Notes: generated by a model from the sequence alone, not told the origin. 20,453 nucleotides of DNA from Benthortus sp964440495 (GCA_964440495.1 CAYTSD010000023.1:1-20453); one strand, 5' to 3'. Numbered from the stretch's first letter, positions 8,203 to 15,956 are shown. Made by a program: numbers and translations.

Positions 8203-9021
8203 TTAAAGGTGGATAGTTCCATTATTTTCATCAAATTTAATAAATAGTGGCATTTCCTTAGAAGTTTTCCAGAACCATTGAAATAGAGCGTTGCATTGTT
8301 TTATTCCGTAGTCTCCTTTTATGAGTAAGGCTGCATTTATGTCAGGTTCATCATTGATTGTTGGGAGGAAAAGGAGGGCCATCTCATCATTCATTACAAG
8401 TCTTGTTAGGGTATTAGGTCTAAACCTGATTTTAAGTTTTGTTTGACCCTTGATTAAGGAAGACAGGTTCTTCAAAGCTTTCGGGGAATCCTCTGTCTCT
8501 ATCATCAAGCCCTCTGCTTCTGAAATTTTTTCTTTTAAAACTTTACTAAGAAATTCATATAAATCATGGAACATTATTCTAAAAGCTCCACCTTTTCCAA
8601 GTAAAATTTCTCTAAAGTAGTCCATCATTAGATGAAGTGATTTTACTACTGATATTTGTTCAGAAAGCATTACTCTTAAAAATAATTTCAGAGGAATTTC
8701 TCTTTCAAAGGAATGTTGAATGAGGTAATCACTAAACTTTAGTGAATCCGCTACCTCGTTTACGATTCCTGATATGAGTAATCCTTGAGATGTTAGGCGA
8801 TATTGTTTGCCTATGATTCGTACTACTATGCCGAGGTTTCTCATCATTGTAAGGGTACGGTGAACCTCCTGAACGGGTAAACCGCTTTTCCTCGATAGCT
8901 CTGTCAGAGTCAGAGGCTGCGATAAAAGAAGTACCTCGAGGAGGCGGAGTCTCCTCTTATTGCCTAGGAGCTTAAATATCAGCGCCTCTCTGCGCAGCGT
9001 CTCCATTCCAACTTTCGACAA
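8203..9021 (-). CDS. Winged-helix transcriptional regulator, FilR1/DUF1724-like
   Basis: A 272-residue DNA-binding regulator. Residues about 13-78 form an ArsR-like winged helix: LLGNKRRLRLLEVLLL, then LTLTELSRKSGLPVQEVHRTL as the helix-turn-helix, then a wing ending in YRLTSQG. The C-terminal 190 residues look like the archaeal FilR1 (DUF1724) sensor-like domain, with a closing segment about LLFLPTINDEPDINAALLI and a predicted helix with FQWFWKTS. Ligand and targets are unknown. The gene is visibly richer in A and T than its neighbours. The longest start is TTG at 9021; ATG at 9006 is an alternative. A TATA-like ATAAAAAT at 9043-9050 (minus) places transcription close to 9021, favouring a leaderless or very short-leader message. 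It is transcribed away from speE, 51 bases downstream of it, probably as its own unit. Confidence 0.75.
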   Translation of the reverse strand: MSKVGMETLRREALIFKLLGNKRRLRLLEVLLLSQPLTLTELSRKSGLPVQEVHRTLTMMRNLGIVVRIIGKQYRLTSQGLLISGIVNEVADSLKFSDYLIQHSFEREIPLKLFLRVMLSEQISVVKSLHLMMDYFREILLGKGGAFRIMFHDLYEFLSKVLKEKISEAEGLMIETEDSPKALKNLSSLIKGQTKLKIRFRPNTLTRLVMNDEMALLFLPTINDEPDINAALLIKGDYGIKQCNALFQWFWKTSKEMPLFIKFDENNGTIHL

Positions 9022-9042
9022 ATGACGTTATCCGATTTAACG

Positions 9043-9050
9043 ATTTTTAT
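9043..9050 (-). promoter_or_regulatory. Box A for the winged-helix regulator
   Basis: ATAAAAAT on the minus strand, centred about 26 bases before the TTG at 9021. It fits a leaderless transcript. Confidence 0.4.
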
Positions 9051-9072
9051 CCCTAGAAACTTCGATATAGAA

Positions 9073-9990
9073 CTACGTATTTTTGGGGAGTGGTTTCTCG
9101 TCTGTCAGCACGATCGCGGTGCTTCTCCAGCTCTTCATAAACGCTTTTGTTAAATTGAATAGGGCTTCATGGACCTTACCTGAATAGAATCTGAGACCTT
9201 CGACTCCACGCTCCCTAAGTCTTTTTTCAACATCTTTGGAGAAAAGCTCGGAGGGGAGGATGGATTTTGAGCCTACGGCGAAGCCCCAGATGGAGGCGAA
9301 GGACTTTACGTAGACGGAGTAGGAGCATGTTTTGGGAAAGACCTCGCCTAGGGTTCGCTCTATTGAGAGAAAGATTTGGGGGGAGTGTGAGAGAGAGGAG
9401 GCTTGGGTAACGAGGATTCCGTCGGGGGAAAGCTTCCGCTCGGCAATCTCGTAGAATTCCTTGGTGTAGAGCTTTATCGCAGGCCCCCATTCAACCGGGT
9501 CTGTTGCATCTAGGATTATTACGTCGTAGGAGTTGTTGGGCTGTTTTGAGAGGAATTCTCTGCCCTCGGCTATTATGAGTTTAAGCCGCTTATCCTCGAA
9601 GGCTCCCTGAGACCATGAGGGGAGATGCCTTCTAGTAATCTGGATGAGCTCCTCGTCGAGGTCGACCATCGTAAGCTCCTCAACCTCCCGGTATCTCTCG
9701 ACCTCACGTATCGTGGCACCCTCGCCTCCACCTATCACCAGCACCCTCCTCGGGTTTGGATGCGTGAGCATGACTGGATGGACGAGGCTCTCGTGATACA
9801 CGTGTTCATCGACTTCCGCCGACTGGAGGAGGCCGTCGAGAACCAGGGCGAGGCCATAATCCCTCGTCCTAACAACATCAACTTTCTGGTAGCGGGTTCT
9901 ACCCGAGTAGATTATCTCCTCGATACCGTAGAGTACGGCTAGGGTCTTGGTGACCCATTCCATTATGTAGGTTGAGGGGCGGCTACTCAA
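9073..9990 (-). CDS. speE: Spermidine synthase (polyamine aminopropyltransferase)
   Basis: A 305-residue aminopropyltransferase that moves the aminopropyl group of decarboxylated SAM to putrescine, agmatine or another diamine, in the cytoplasm. An N-terminal beta domain (about 20-75) contains YQKVDVV and LVLDGLLQSAEVDEHVYHE. The Rossmann methyltransferase-like core has the SAM-site loop IGGGEGATIREV (86-97), acidic MVDLDEEL (108-115), and the catalytic region ILDATDP with Asp161. The start is TTG at 9990, with GAGGTG 10 bases upstream inside speD; an internal ATG at 9963 is a weaker alternative without SD. It overlaps the speD end by 8 bases, so the two are translationally coupled and supply one pathway. 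The amine acceptor cannot be decided from sequence; archaeal members can accept agmatine or longer amines. Confidence 0.93.
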   Translation of the reverse strand: MSSRPSTYIMEWVTKTLAVLYGIEEIIYSGRTRYQKVDVVRTRDYGLALVLDGLLQSAEVDEHVYHESLVHPVMLTHPNPRRVLVIGGGEGATIREVERYREVEELTMVDLDEELIQITRRHLPSWSQGAFEDKRLKLIIAEGREFLSKQPNNSYDVIILDATDPVEWGPAIKLYTKEFYEIAERKLSPDGILVTQASSLSHSPQIFLSIERTLGEVFPKTCSYSVYVKSFASIWGFAVGSKSILPSELFSKDVEKRLRERGVEGLRFYSGKVHEALFNLTKAFMKSWRSTAIVLTDEKPLPKNT

Positions 9991-10363
9991 TCTTCTCAGC
10001 CACCTCGATGAGGCCGCGCCTCATCTCTGTGACACTAACCTTCTCAGGCCTATACTGGGAGACCACATACTCGTAGGCCTTCCATGGGTCTGTATTTTCT
10101 CCACAGGTGAAGATGTCGAGTGCAGCGTAGCCGTATTCGGGCCAGGTGTGGATTGAGAGATGGGACTCCGCAACAGCGATTACAACGCTGACGCCTCCGC
10201 CAGGCTCAAAAACGGTGTGAAACTCTCCTAGATAGGTGGCTCCAGAGATCCTGACAGCCTCCCTGAGAACTCTACGAGCGAAGTCGAGATCTAGCAGTAG
10301 CTCTGGTGGACAGCCGTGCATCTCGGCCACCAGGTGCCGCCCCAGAATCCTCATCCCCGCCAC
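9983..10363 (-). CDS. speD: S-adenosylmethionine decarboxylase proenzyme (pyruvoyl type)
   Basis: A 126-residue prokaryotic class 1B SAM decarboxylase, which makes decarboxylated SAM for the aminopropyltransferase encoded next. The proenzyme cuts itself between Glu66 and Ser67 in AVAESHLSIHTWPE, turning Ser67 into the pyruvoyl group. His72 and Cys87 (IFTCGE) match the other catalytic residues of the small bacterial and archaeal enzymes, with the same spacing as the Thermotoga enzyme. The length is normal. The start is GTG at 10363, firmly supported by a perfect GGAGGTGA at 10372-10379 with an 8-base gap; ATG at 10354 lies inside. It is first in the speD-speE unit. Confidence 0.95.
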   Translation of the reverse strand: MAGMRILGRHLVAEMHGCPPELLLDLDFARRVLREAVRISGATYLGEFHTVFEPGGGVSVVIAVAESHLSIHTWPEYGYAALDIFTCGENTDPWKAYEYVVSQYRPEKVSVTEMRRGLIEVAEKIE

Positions 10364-10371
10364 TCAGACTC

Positions 10372-10379
10372 TCACCTCC
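10372..10379 (-). promoter_or_regulatory. Perfect Shine-Dalgarno for speD
   Basis: GGAGGTGA on the minus strand, 8 bases before the GTG at 10363. It is the strongest ribosome-binding site in the window and fixes the GTG start. Confidence 0.8.
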
Positions 10380-10410
10380 GAAGAGCCCGCAGAAACCATG
10401 AGCTCCTATC

Positions 10411-10420
10411 TTAAAAATAA
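10411..10420 (-). promoter_or_regulatory. AT-rich box: speD box A and/or tRNA-Arg terminator
   Basis: TTATTTTTAA on the minus strand. It lies about 30 bases downstream of the tRNA-Arg 3' end, where a T-rich stretch could stop transcription. It is also well placed as a box A giving a speD leader of about 25 bases that carries the SD. Both uses are compatible. Confidence 0.4.
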
Positions 10421-10449
10421 ACCCCTCCCCTCGGCGGGGCACAGCCTCA

Positions 10450-10524
10450 CGGGCCCGGGGGGATTTGAACCCCCGATCTGCGGCTTAGGAGGCCGCCGCC
10501 TTATCCATTCTAGGCCACGGGCCC
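10450..10524 (-). tRNA. tRNA-Arg (anticodon CCT)
   Basis: A 75-base cloverleaf on the minus strand. The acceptor stem is GGGCCCG paired with CGGGCCC, the anticodon stem-loop is GCGGC-CTCCTAA-GCCGC with anticodon CCT (reads AGG), and the T arm is GGGGG-TTCAAAT-CCCCC. The discriminator base is G. CCA is not encoded and no intron is seen. A box A lies at 10552-10559. Confidence 0.93.
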
Positions 10525-10551
10525 TCTAACTCTCTGACCTAGGTAGATTGC

Positions 10552-10559
10552 TTTATATG
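10552..10559 (-). promoter_or_regulatory. Box A for tRNA-Arg
   Basis: CATATAAA on the minus strand, 28-35 bases upstream of the tRNA 5' end, in the 42-base gap after the hydrolase gene. It allows tRNA transcription independent of the hisS cluster. Confidence 0.5.
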
Positions 10560-10566
10560 TTATTTT

Positions 10567-11493
10567 TTAGGGGAGAAACTTGAGGTAGTCTCGGGGATTG
10601 TTGACGAATATCTGGGTTATCAGCTTCTCATCCCATCCCATCTCCCTCAGCCGTGGAACGATTACCCTTGGGAGATAGTCTAGGCCTGGGCCGCCTCCAT
10701 AGGACTTGAAGTAGGTTTTCCTTCCCATATCTGTCGACATCATTACTTGGCCGCTGAACCCATCCTCAATCAGCTTCTCGATGCACTTTATCCTCTGCTC
10801 CTCGGTTATGCGGTATTTCACCCGCGCAAACTTGTCGAAGCTCACGTTAGCTTCCCTTTCAAGAATCTTTCTCAGAAGCCATAAATCCATGTTTTCATCC
10901 ATGTGGAGTAGGAGAACCTTCCTAAGGTCGGCTCCCTCCCGCTTCAGTATCGACAATATCTCTAGACCCATGGTTCCATAGGTTGTGTGAACCTGTATAG
11001 GCGCCCCTGTCTCCACGGAGGCTATTGCAGCAGCTCTAAGGCAGCGCTCTTCAACTGGGAATATGGTGAAGTAGCTTGCGGCAACCTTTATCGCCCCAGC
11101 CTTATACTCTGTTTCATCCATCCCTTCGCGAATATCTTTAATCATTATCTCGGCCAGCTCTTTTACATCGAGTTTTAGGAGATTCTCGTCGAATGACTTA
11201 GCCGTGTAGAATCCCGTTACAGCGATTATGTTTACGTGTGGAACCCTTCTAGCTATCTCAACCATTCCTTCAACGTTTCGCCCATAGTTTATCGGGGTTC
11301 CCTCCACTATTGTTTTCCCACCAGCGGAGGCAAAAATCTCCAACTCCTTAACAGCATTGTCAACACTCTCCATAATTATCTCCCTGTCTCCCTCCGAGAA
11401 AACCTTCGGAGGATTCGTCAATAGATGCTCATGCACCAGTGTGAATCCTAAACTGTCTTCATCTCTTGCTCCAAGAATTGTTAAGGCCTTCAA
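10567..11493 (-). CDS. Phosphotriesterase-family metal-dependent hydrolase
   Basis: A 308-residue amidohydrolase-superfamily enzyme of the phosphotriesterase-related group, a TIM barrel with a two-metal site; members include lactonases and weak organophosphate hydrolases. The metal ligands are all visible: HEH (His21 and His23) after the first strand, Lys136 in GAIKVAAS as the likely carboxylated lysine, His169 in QVHT, His197 in LLHMDEN, and Asp255 in MSTDMGRK. The length is slightly below the usual 320-340. The longest start is TTG at 11493 with no clear SD. It follows the DUF92 gene by 37 bases on the same strand, so hisS, DUF92 and this gene may form one unit. The natural substrate is unknown; a lactone or phosphoester is family-based inference. 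Confidence 0.88.
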   Translation of the reverse strand: MKALTILGARDEDSLGFTLVHEHLLTNPPKVFSEGDREIIMESVDNAVKELEIFASAGGKTIVEGTPINYGRNVEGMVEIARRVPHVNIIAVTGFYTAKSFDENLLKLDVKELAEIMIKDIREGMDETEYKAGAIKVAASYFTIFPVEERCLRAAAIASVETGAPIQVHTTYGTMGLEILSILKREGADLRKVLLLHMDENMDLWLLRKILEREANVSFDKFARVKYRITEEQRIKCIEKLIEDGFSGQVMMSTDMGRKTYFKSYGGGPGLDYLPRVIVPRLREMGWDEKLITQIFVNNPRDYLKFLP

Positions 11494-11530
11494 GGCGATG
11501 TTTAGTGAGGATTGTTCCTTATTTACGTTT

Positions 11531-12328
11531 TTAGGTTACATAGAATAGAAGTGAGGCTATTACTGCGCCGGCTAAGGTTGAGAGGAAGTTCACGGTATGA
11601 GTGTTTATGACCCCGACCCCGCTTATCTTCTCAGCCTTTCTTCCACAGTGCATGGGGTTTTCGGTCTCCTTCCCACATACGACGCATCGATAGTGTGCCT
11701 GAACAGTTCCTCCGAGAATGCTGTCTATGGTTACTCCTATTAAGCCTGCTATGTAGAGGCTTGGAATAAGCCTTACTTTACCGCATATCGAGAGTATCGC
11801 GGCGAATATTGAGAGAGCGAGGATGCTTGCCAGATAGCCGTAGGGAGAGACGGCTCCAGGAGTTCCTCTGGGGACCTTCTTCATCGAGACTATGAGCCTA
11901 GGATTTCTCGGATAGAGAAGCCCTATCTCGGTTGCAAGCGTGTCCGCAAAAGCTGTTCCAACCGCGCCGAGATATGCGGCGAGATATGGGTTGAAGCAGC
12001 TCTTGTTGCTGAGGATGTTTAGTGTTGCTGCTGAGGCTGCTACTATTCCATTAGCGGCAACGTTTCTCCATCCTCGAACCCACTCCTTATCAATCACCTC
12101 TATCCTGAAGTATCTTACCCTGAGCCAGGTGGCGGCAGAGGAGAGGACATAGAATACCAATAGCAGTATGAAGAACTCTCTTCCACCGAAGATGTATATT
12201 GAGAGACCTACTGGAACTGAGGCTATCACTCCCTTCAAGTTGAGTATTCTAAATCTCAGTGAGAGCACTCCGATTAGCCCGACGACTGCAAGGGCTTCCA
12301 CGATTATCTCGATGGAGGGAAGCGGCAA
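11531..12328 (-). CDS. DUF92 family integral membrane protein (VTE6/TMEM19-like)
   Basis: A 265-residue polytopic membrane protein of the DUF92 family, which includes the plant phytyl-phosphate kinase VTE6. By that relation it may act on prenyl phosphates, perhaps in archaeal isoprenoid lipid salvage; this is inference. Family motifs are RGWRNVAANG (about 85-94), FADTLATEIG (about 127-136), GTPGAVSPYG (about 154-163) and GVTIDSILGGTVQAHYRC (about 197-214). A Cys cluster, YRCVVCG then HCGRK (about 212-230), could bind a metal, and a conserved VNF motif lies near the C-terminus. About six to seven hydrophobic helices are visible. The longest start, TTG at 12328, comes directly after the hisS stop and in the same frame, with GGTG in the hisS tail as a weak SD; GTG at about codon 10 is an alternative. 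Confidence 0.82.
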   Translation of the reverse strand: MPLPSIEIIVEALAVVGLIGVLSLRFRILNLKGVIASVPVGLSIYIFGGREFFILLLVFYVLSSAATWLRVRYFRIEVIDKEWVRGWRNVAANGIVAASAATLNILSNKSCFNPYLAAYLGAVGTAFADTLATEIGLLYPRNPRLIVSMKKVPRGTPGAVSPYGYLASILALSIFAAILSICGKVRLIPSLYIAGLIGVTIDSILGGTVQAHYRCVVCGKETENPMHCGRKAEKISGVGVINTHTVNFLSTLAGAVIASLLFYVT

Positions 12329-13639
12329 CTATTCAGCACCTTCTCCTAGAATAGACCTAATTCTCTCAACATTTTTCAGACTTACTTCAACTTGAGTTTT
12401 CTCCAAGAGGTTTCTTATCGAGATTTTCTGCTCACGTTCCTCTTTTTCTCCAACTATTACTAGATACTTCATTCCCGCTTTAAGGGCGTAGTCTATTGCT
12501 GCTGGAACACGTTTTCCAGTCACCTCCACCTCTAGGGGAATATTATTTTCTCTGATTATTTGGGCGACTTTCATGATATAGTTTTTCGAGACATTTGGGA
12601 TTCCTACGAGGAGCGTGTTCGGCCGCTTAGGTTTGACCTTTAGGTTTTCTTTGCTGACCATGTATTGAAGTATTCTTGTTATCCCTATTGCGCATCCTAC
12701 TCCAGGTGTTGGTCTTCCTCCGAAGAGTTCCACGAGCCTGTCATAGCGTCCTCCACCGTTTAAGGATATACCTATATCTGGAACACTTTGCTCAAAGATG
12801 AATCCTGTATAGTATTCGAGTCCACGTGCAAATCCTGGAGATACTATGATTTTAGCCTCTACTCCACCTTCGACGGCTAATTCAACTATCTCTCTCAGTT
12901 CTTGGAGCATTTTTCTCGGCTCATCCCATGGAGAAAGGATTTGAGACGCTTCTGAAACTATTTTTGACATGTCTTCTCCCTCGAGGTTTATTAGCTTTCT
13001 CACAGCTTCTCTCCCCTCCTCATCTACATCCTTCTCAGCCATGAGTTGGAAAGCCTCCTCAACGAGCTTCCTATCAATCATCGTGAGAATCGCGTCCTGG
13101 GTTTTCTCCTCAACCTTGTAGTAGGATAGGAGGCTTCTGAGAATTCCAACGTGTCCGACCTTAAAGTATTGGCCGGTTAGTCCCAGCCTCCTAAAGACCT
13201 CGAAGCTTACCTGAAGTATCTCCGCGTCTGCCAGCGGGTCTCTGCTTCCGAACAGCTCGAATCCCCCCTGCCAGAATCTACGCTTTCTCCCCCACTGTGG
13301 CTCATCATATCTATAGCAGTCGGCTATGTATCCGAGTCTTAGAGGAAGCGGAGCGACCTTAAGCTTTGTTGAGAGTAGGCGTGCGACGGAGGCCGTTACC
13401 TCGGGTCTGAGGACAAGCCTTCTACCAGCCTTGTCATAGAAGTCGAACATCCTCTCACGTATCTCCTCCCCCGACTTCGCCGCAAACAACTCATAATACT
13501 CAACAGTTGGGGTCTCTATCTCAAGGTATCCATAGAGCCTGAAGACATCTCGGATAACACCCTCTATCCTCCTCTTCAAAGCCATCTCCTCGGGTAAAAG
13601 GTCATCCATACCACGCGGCGGCTCCAACAACATTCCCAC
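12329..13639 (-). CDS. hisS: Histidyl-tRNA synthetase
   Basis: A 436-residue class II synthetase that charges tRNA-His. The N-terminus has the family opening EPPRGMDDLLPEE, then motif 1 around GYLEIETPTVE, the ERMFDFYDKAGRRLVLRPEVT segment split over motif 2, QWGRKRRFWQGGFELFG, the histidine-specific RGLEYYTGFIFE, and motif 3 near GVGCAIGITRIL. The C-terminal anticodon-binding domain (about 330-436) has the LLVGIPN strand. The length is standard. The start is GTG at 13639, or ATG at 13633; an AGGAGAG about 14 bases upstream is too distant to be sure of. The stop is TAG, directly followed in the same frame by the DUF92 gene. It is transcribed divergently from the radical SAM gene across an 80-base gap. 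Confidence 0.95.
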   Translation of the reverse strand: MGMLLEPPRGMDDLLPEEMALKRRIEGVIRDVFRLYGYLEIETPTVEYYELFAAKSGEEIRERMFDFYDKAGRRLVLRPEVTASVARLLSTKLKVAPLPLRLGYIADCYRYDEPQWGRKRRFWQGGFELFGSRDPLADAEILQVSFEVFRRLGLTGQYFKVGHVGILRSLLSYYKVEEKTQDAILTMIDRKLVEEAFQLMAEKDVDEEGREAVRKLINLEGEDMSKIVSEASQILSPWDEPRKMLQELREIVELAVEGGVEAKIIVSPGFARGLEYYTGFIFEQSVPDIGISLNGGGRYDRLVELFGGRPTPGVGCAIGITRILQYMVSKENLKVKPKRPNTLLVGIPNVSKNYIMKVAQIIRENNIPLEVEVTGKRVPAAIDYALKAGMKYLVIVGEKEEREQKISIRNLLEKTQVEVSLKNVERIRSILGEGAE

Positions 13640-13719
13640 ACAAGGGGAAAACGCTCTCCTATTATTCTTTTTCCATAGCGAACAATATTTCTAGAAGCCT
13701 AGCAAATGAAAAACGAAGC
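13640..13719. promoter_or_regulatory. Divergent promoter region hisS / radical SAM gene
   Basis: On the plus strand AATATTT at 13684-13690 lies 30 bases before the radical SAM ATG. On the minus strand AAAAAGAATAATAGG (13658-13672) could serve hisS with a start near its GTG. The two promoters would lie back to back. Confidence 0.4.
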
Positions 13720-14655
13720 ATGGACGAGCATGTTTTCGGACCTGTTCCCTCGAGACGCTTAGGCAGATCTCTAGGTGTCAACAATATTCCAGCTAAAATC
13801 TGCTCTTACTCATGTATATATTGTCAGGTTGGGGTGACGACGAGACTATCTGTAGAACGTGAAGAATTTTATCCAATTGACATGATAGTTCGAGAGGTTC
13901 TAGATTATTTAGAGAAGTTGAAAGGCGACGTAGACTATGTTACATATGTTCCTGACGGTGAGCCTACTCTTGACATAAATCTAGGGAGAGAGGCAAGGCT
14001 TCTTAAGAAGAAGATTGAAACTCCATTAGCTATAATTTCAAACGGCTCACTCCTCTTCAGAGAAGACGCGAGAACAGATTTGATGGAGTTTGACTTAGTC
14101 TCAGTTAAGATGGATGCTGTAAGAGAGAAAATATGGAGAATCATTAATAGACCTCACCATAGCTTAAGCATCGACAGGATATTGGATGGTGTCAGAAGAT
14201 TTGCGAAAGAATTCAAGGGAACGCTAATAACTGAGACTATGCTCCTTAAGAACCTAAACGATGACTTGGAAACGATAACCGAGGTCGCGGACTTTATATC
14301 GGAGTTAAAGCCGTCTAAAGCATACATAGCTATTCCAACGAGGCCTCCAACCGAGGAATGGGTTAGAGGAGCCGATGAGGAGAAACTCGTTGCAGCCTTC
14401 GAGATTTTCAGGAAAAGAATCAAAGACGTTGAGCTTCTAACAGGATATGAGGGAGCGGAATTCACATTACTGGGAGACCCGATCAAAGCATTTCTCGCAA
14501 CGATATCTGTCCATCCACTAAGAGTAGACTACGCTCTCAAAATACTCTCAGATAAAATACAAGAACCTGAAAAAACGCTGGAAAATCTGCTAAACCTAGG
14601 CAAGATAAAGATAGTAGAATACAGGGGAACAAAATTCATCTTGAGAAAGCTTTGA
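13720..14655 (+). CDS. Radical SAM protein of the FGPVPSRRLG family (COG0731-like)
   Basis: A 311-residue radical SAM enzyme; function unknown. It opens with FGPVPSRRLGRSLGVNNIP, the signature of a widespread archaeal and bacterial family, followed by the [4Fe-4S] motif CSYSCIYC (Cys28, Cys32, Cys35). Further barrel features are YVPDGEPTLD (the GGE-like SAM-binding strand), ISNGSLL and VKMDA. Residues about 240-311 form a small winged-helix-like tail (VDYALKILSDK, then NLLNLGKIKIVEYRGTKFIL), which may bind nucleic acid or a partner. The reaction cannot be told from sequence. It starts at ATG 13720 without an SD, probably on a short leader. The gene ends 8 bases before the 3' end of the convergent tRNA-Pro gene; T-rich tracts at 14740-14750 and 14761-14773 could end its transcript. 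Confidence 0.9.
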   Translation: MDEHVFGPVPSRRLGRSLGVNNIPAKICSYSCIYCQVGVTTRLSVEREEFYPIDMIVREVLDYLEKLKGDVDYVTYVPDGEPTLDINLGREARLLKKKIETPLAIISNGSLLFREDARTDLMEFDLVSVKMDAVREKIWRIINRPHHSLSIDRILDGVRRFAKEFKGTLITETMLLKNLNDDLETITEVADFISELKPSKAYIAIPTRPPTEEWVRGADEEKLVAAFEIFRKRIKDVELLTGYEGAEFTLLGDPIKAFLATISVHPLRVDYALKILSDKIQEPEKTLENLLNLGKIKIVEYRGTKFILRKL

Positions 14656-14663
14656 GAGAAGTG

Positions 14664-14738
14664 TGGGGCCGCTGGGATTTGAACCCAGGACCTCGCGGGC
14701 CCGAGCCGCGAATCATAGCCATGCTAGACCACGGCCCC
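14664..14738 (-). tRNA. tRNA-Pro (anticodon CGG)
   Basis: A 75-base cloverleaf on the minus strand. The acceptor stem is GGGGCCG paired with CGGCCCC, the anticodon stem-loop is CGCGG-CTCGGGC-CCGCG with anticodon CGG (reads CCG), and the T arm is CTGGG-TTCAAAT-CCCAG. The discriminator is A, CCA is not encoded and there is no intron. It is convergent with the radical SAM gene, 8 bases away. Confidence 0.93.
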
Positions 14739-14759
14739 TGTTTTTTGTTTCCCGCTTCT

Positions 14760-14768
14760 ATTTTTTAG
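14760..14768 (-). promoter_or_regulatory. Box A for tRNA-Pro
   Basis: CTAAAAAAT on the minus strand, centred 26 bases upstream of the tRNA 5' end, in the short gap after the dehydrogenase gene. On the plus strand the same T-run may act as a terminator for the radical SAM gene. Confidence 0.5.
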
Positions 14769-14771
14769 TTT

Positions 14772-15956
14772 TTAGGAGGTTATTGGGGCTTCTTCCGTTA
14801 TCATCGCGTTTATTATTATGTCGTGTTTGGCGAGTTGTTGGAGTATTGGTTCGGGGTCTAGGTATTCGGGTGGGTATACTCCCCGCGCCTTTATCTCTCC
14901 TCTCCCTATCATTAGCGCTGTTACGGCTGGTGGGGTTCCAGTTAGGTAGGCTGTCGCGGTTGTGTCGAACTCTTTGTAGGCTTTCTCGTGGCTCATAAGG
15001 GTGTAGAGAACCATCTTCCCATGCTTCTTGTTCTTCTTGCCCTCCACCTCAACCACTATCCCAGCGTATCCCGATATTTTTCCTATTAGCTCCTCCGGCT
15101 CTGGGAGAACCGCGTAGAGAACCTTCGCTGGAGAGATCTCCTGTCCATCAACTCTCACCTTCTTCTTGCTTAGCAGGCCTAGGACTTTAAGCACCTTCAG
15201 TATTTGGACGACGTCTGATGGTATGAAGAGCTTGAAGTCAACGTATTTGACTTTTTTAATGTATTTCGGTACCGTGAAGACCTCTTCGTGAGAGACTGCG
15301 TAGACTGGTAGTCTTCCAACTGGGGGTGGGAAGTCGTATTCCTCATAGCCGCTTAGAGGTGGAAGCCTTCTAAGCCTTCCGTTCTGGTAGATGTATGCGC
15401 TCTCGGAGAGCTCGTTGAAGTAAACCTCCTTCGAGAATAGAGGCGTTAGATGAGTACGCATCCCCTTGATTATGCTGCTCTCACAGTCTCGAATCTTTAT
15501 CGAAGTGGTTTTTCGGAGATAGTTCGACCCGTATCGTGCCAGGATATTCGATATCCCAGGGTCTTCACCCATGCATATTATCGCCGTTAGTCCCTGGTCT
15601 TTGAATTTTCTGTGAAATTCTAGTTGCTCGTCTGTGTCATCGCTTGCTAGGTCTATGTAATGGGCTCCAGCGGCTAGGCATGCCTTCATTAATTGGATGT
15701 TAAATCTCGGTAGTGTAGCGTTTATGAGCACATCCACGTTTTTTGCAAGCTTGGCTACTTGACTGATTTTCGACGCGTTTATCCGTTTTGGGATTACTTT
15801 TCTTCTCCCGGTTTCGGCGGCGACTCTCCGTGCTCTCTCAAGGCTTTTGTCGGCTACGATGAGTTCCTCTACTTCTTCGCTTCGTGCCAAGTGTCTTGCG
15901 ATAACCGAGCCTACTGCTCCTACCCCTACTATAAGGGCTTTCAAGCGTTTAGCCAC
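14772..15956 (-). CDS. Saccharopine dehydrogenase-family oxidoreductase
   Basis: A 394-residue NAD(P)-dependent enzyme of the saccharopine dehydrogenase family. The N-terminal Rossmann fold has VGVGAVGSVIARHLA (Gly11, Gly13, Gly16) and ADKSLERARR. The C-terminal catalytic domain includes MGEDPGISNILA (about 148-159), VYAVSHEEV, AVLPEPEEL and IGRGEIKARGVYPPEYLDPEP. Related enzymes act on saccharopine, lysine (lysine 6-dehydrogenase) or carboxynorspermidine. The C-terminal GVYPPE block is most like lysine 6-dehydrogenases, while the length also fits carboxynorspermidine dehydrogenases; with speDE about 5 kb away a polyamine role is possible but unproven. The start is GTG at 15956; an in-frame TGA five codons upstream makes it the first available start. 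A 122-base gap with a TATA box separates it from the PCNA gene. Confidence 0.86.
   Translation of the reverse strand: MAKRLKALIVGVGAVGSVIARHLARSEEVEELIVADKSLERARRVAAETGRRKVIPKRINASKISQVAKLAKNVDVLINATLPRFNIQLMKACLAAGAHYIDLASDDTDEQLEFHRKFKDQGLTAIICMGEDPGISNILARYGSNYLRKTTSIKIRDCESSIIKGMRTHLTPLFSKEVYFNELSESAYIYQNGRLRRLPPLSGYEEYDFPPPVGRLPVYAVSHEEVFTVPKYIKKVKYVDFKLFIPSDVVQILKVLKVLGLLSKKKVRVDGQEISPAKVLYAVLPEPEELIGKISGYAGIVVEVEGKKNKKHGKMVLYTLMSHEKAYKEFDTTATAYLTGTPPAVTALMIGRGEIKARGVYPPEYLDPEPILQQLAKHDIIINAMITEEAPITS

Noticed and set aside
9625..9942. 105-codon plus-strand ORF inside speE
   Set aside because: Antisense shadow of speE with no SD and no recognisable fold.
10236..10529. 97-codon plus-strand ORF ending in a GFEPP-like peptide
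   Set aside because: It runs antisense through speD and tRNA-Arg; the GGFEPP peptide is the usual false translation of a tRNA T arm.
12329..12331. Pyrrolysine at the hisS TAG
   Set aside because: TAG is also the normal stop of other genes here (nurA, speD, DUF354), the HisRS domain is complete at this point, and no pyrrolysine genes are visible.
14663..14998. 111-codon plus-strand ORF starting MGPLGFEPRTSRA
   Set aside because: It begins in the antisense of tRNA-Pro and continues antisense to the dehydrogenase gene; no homology-like features.
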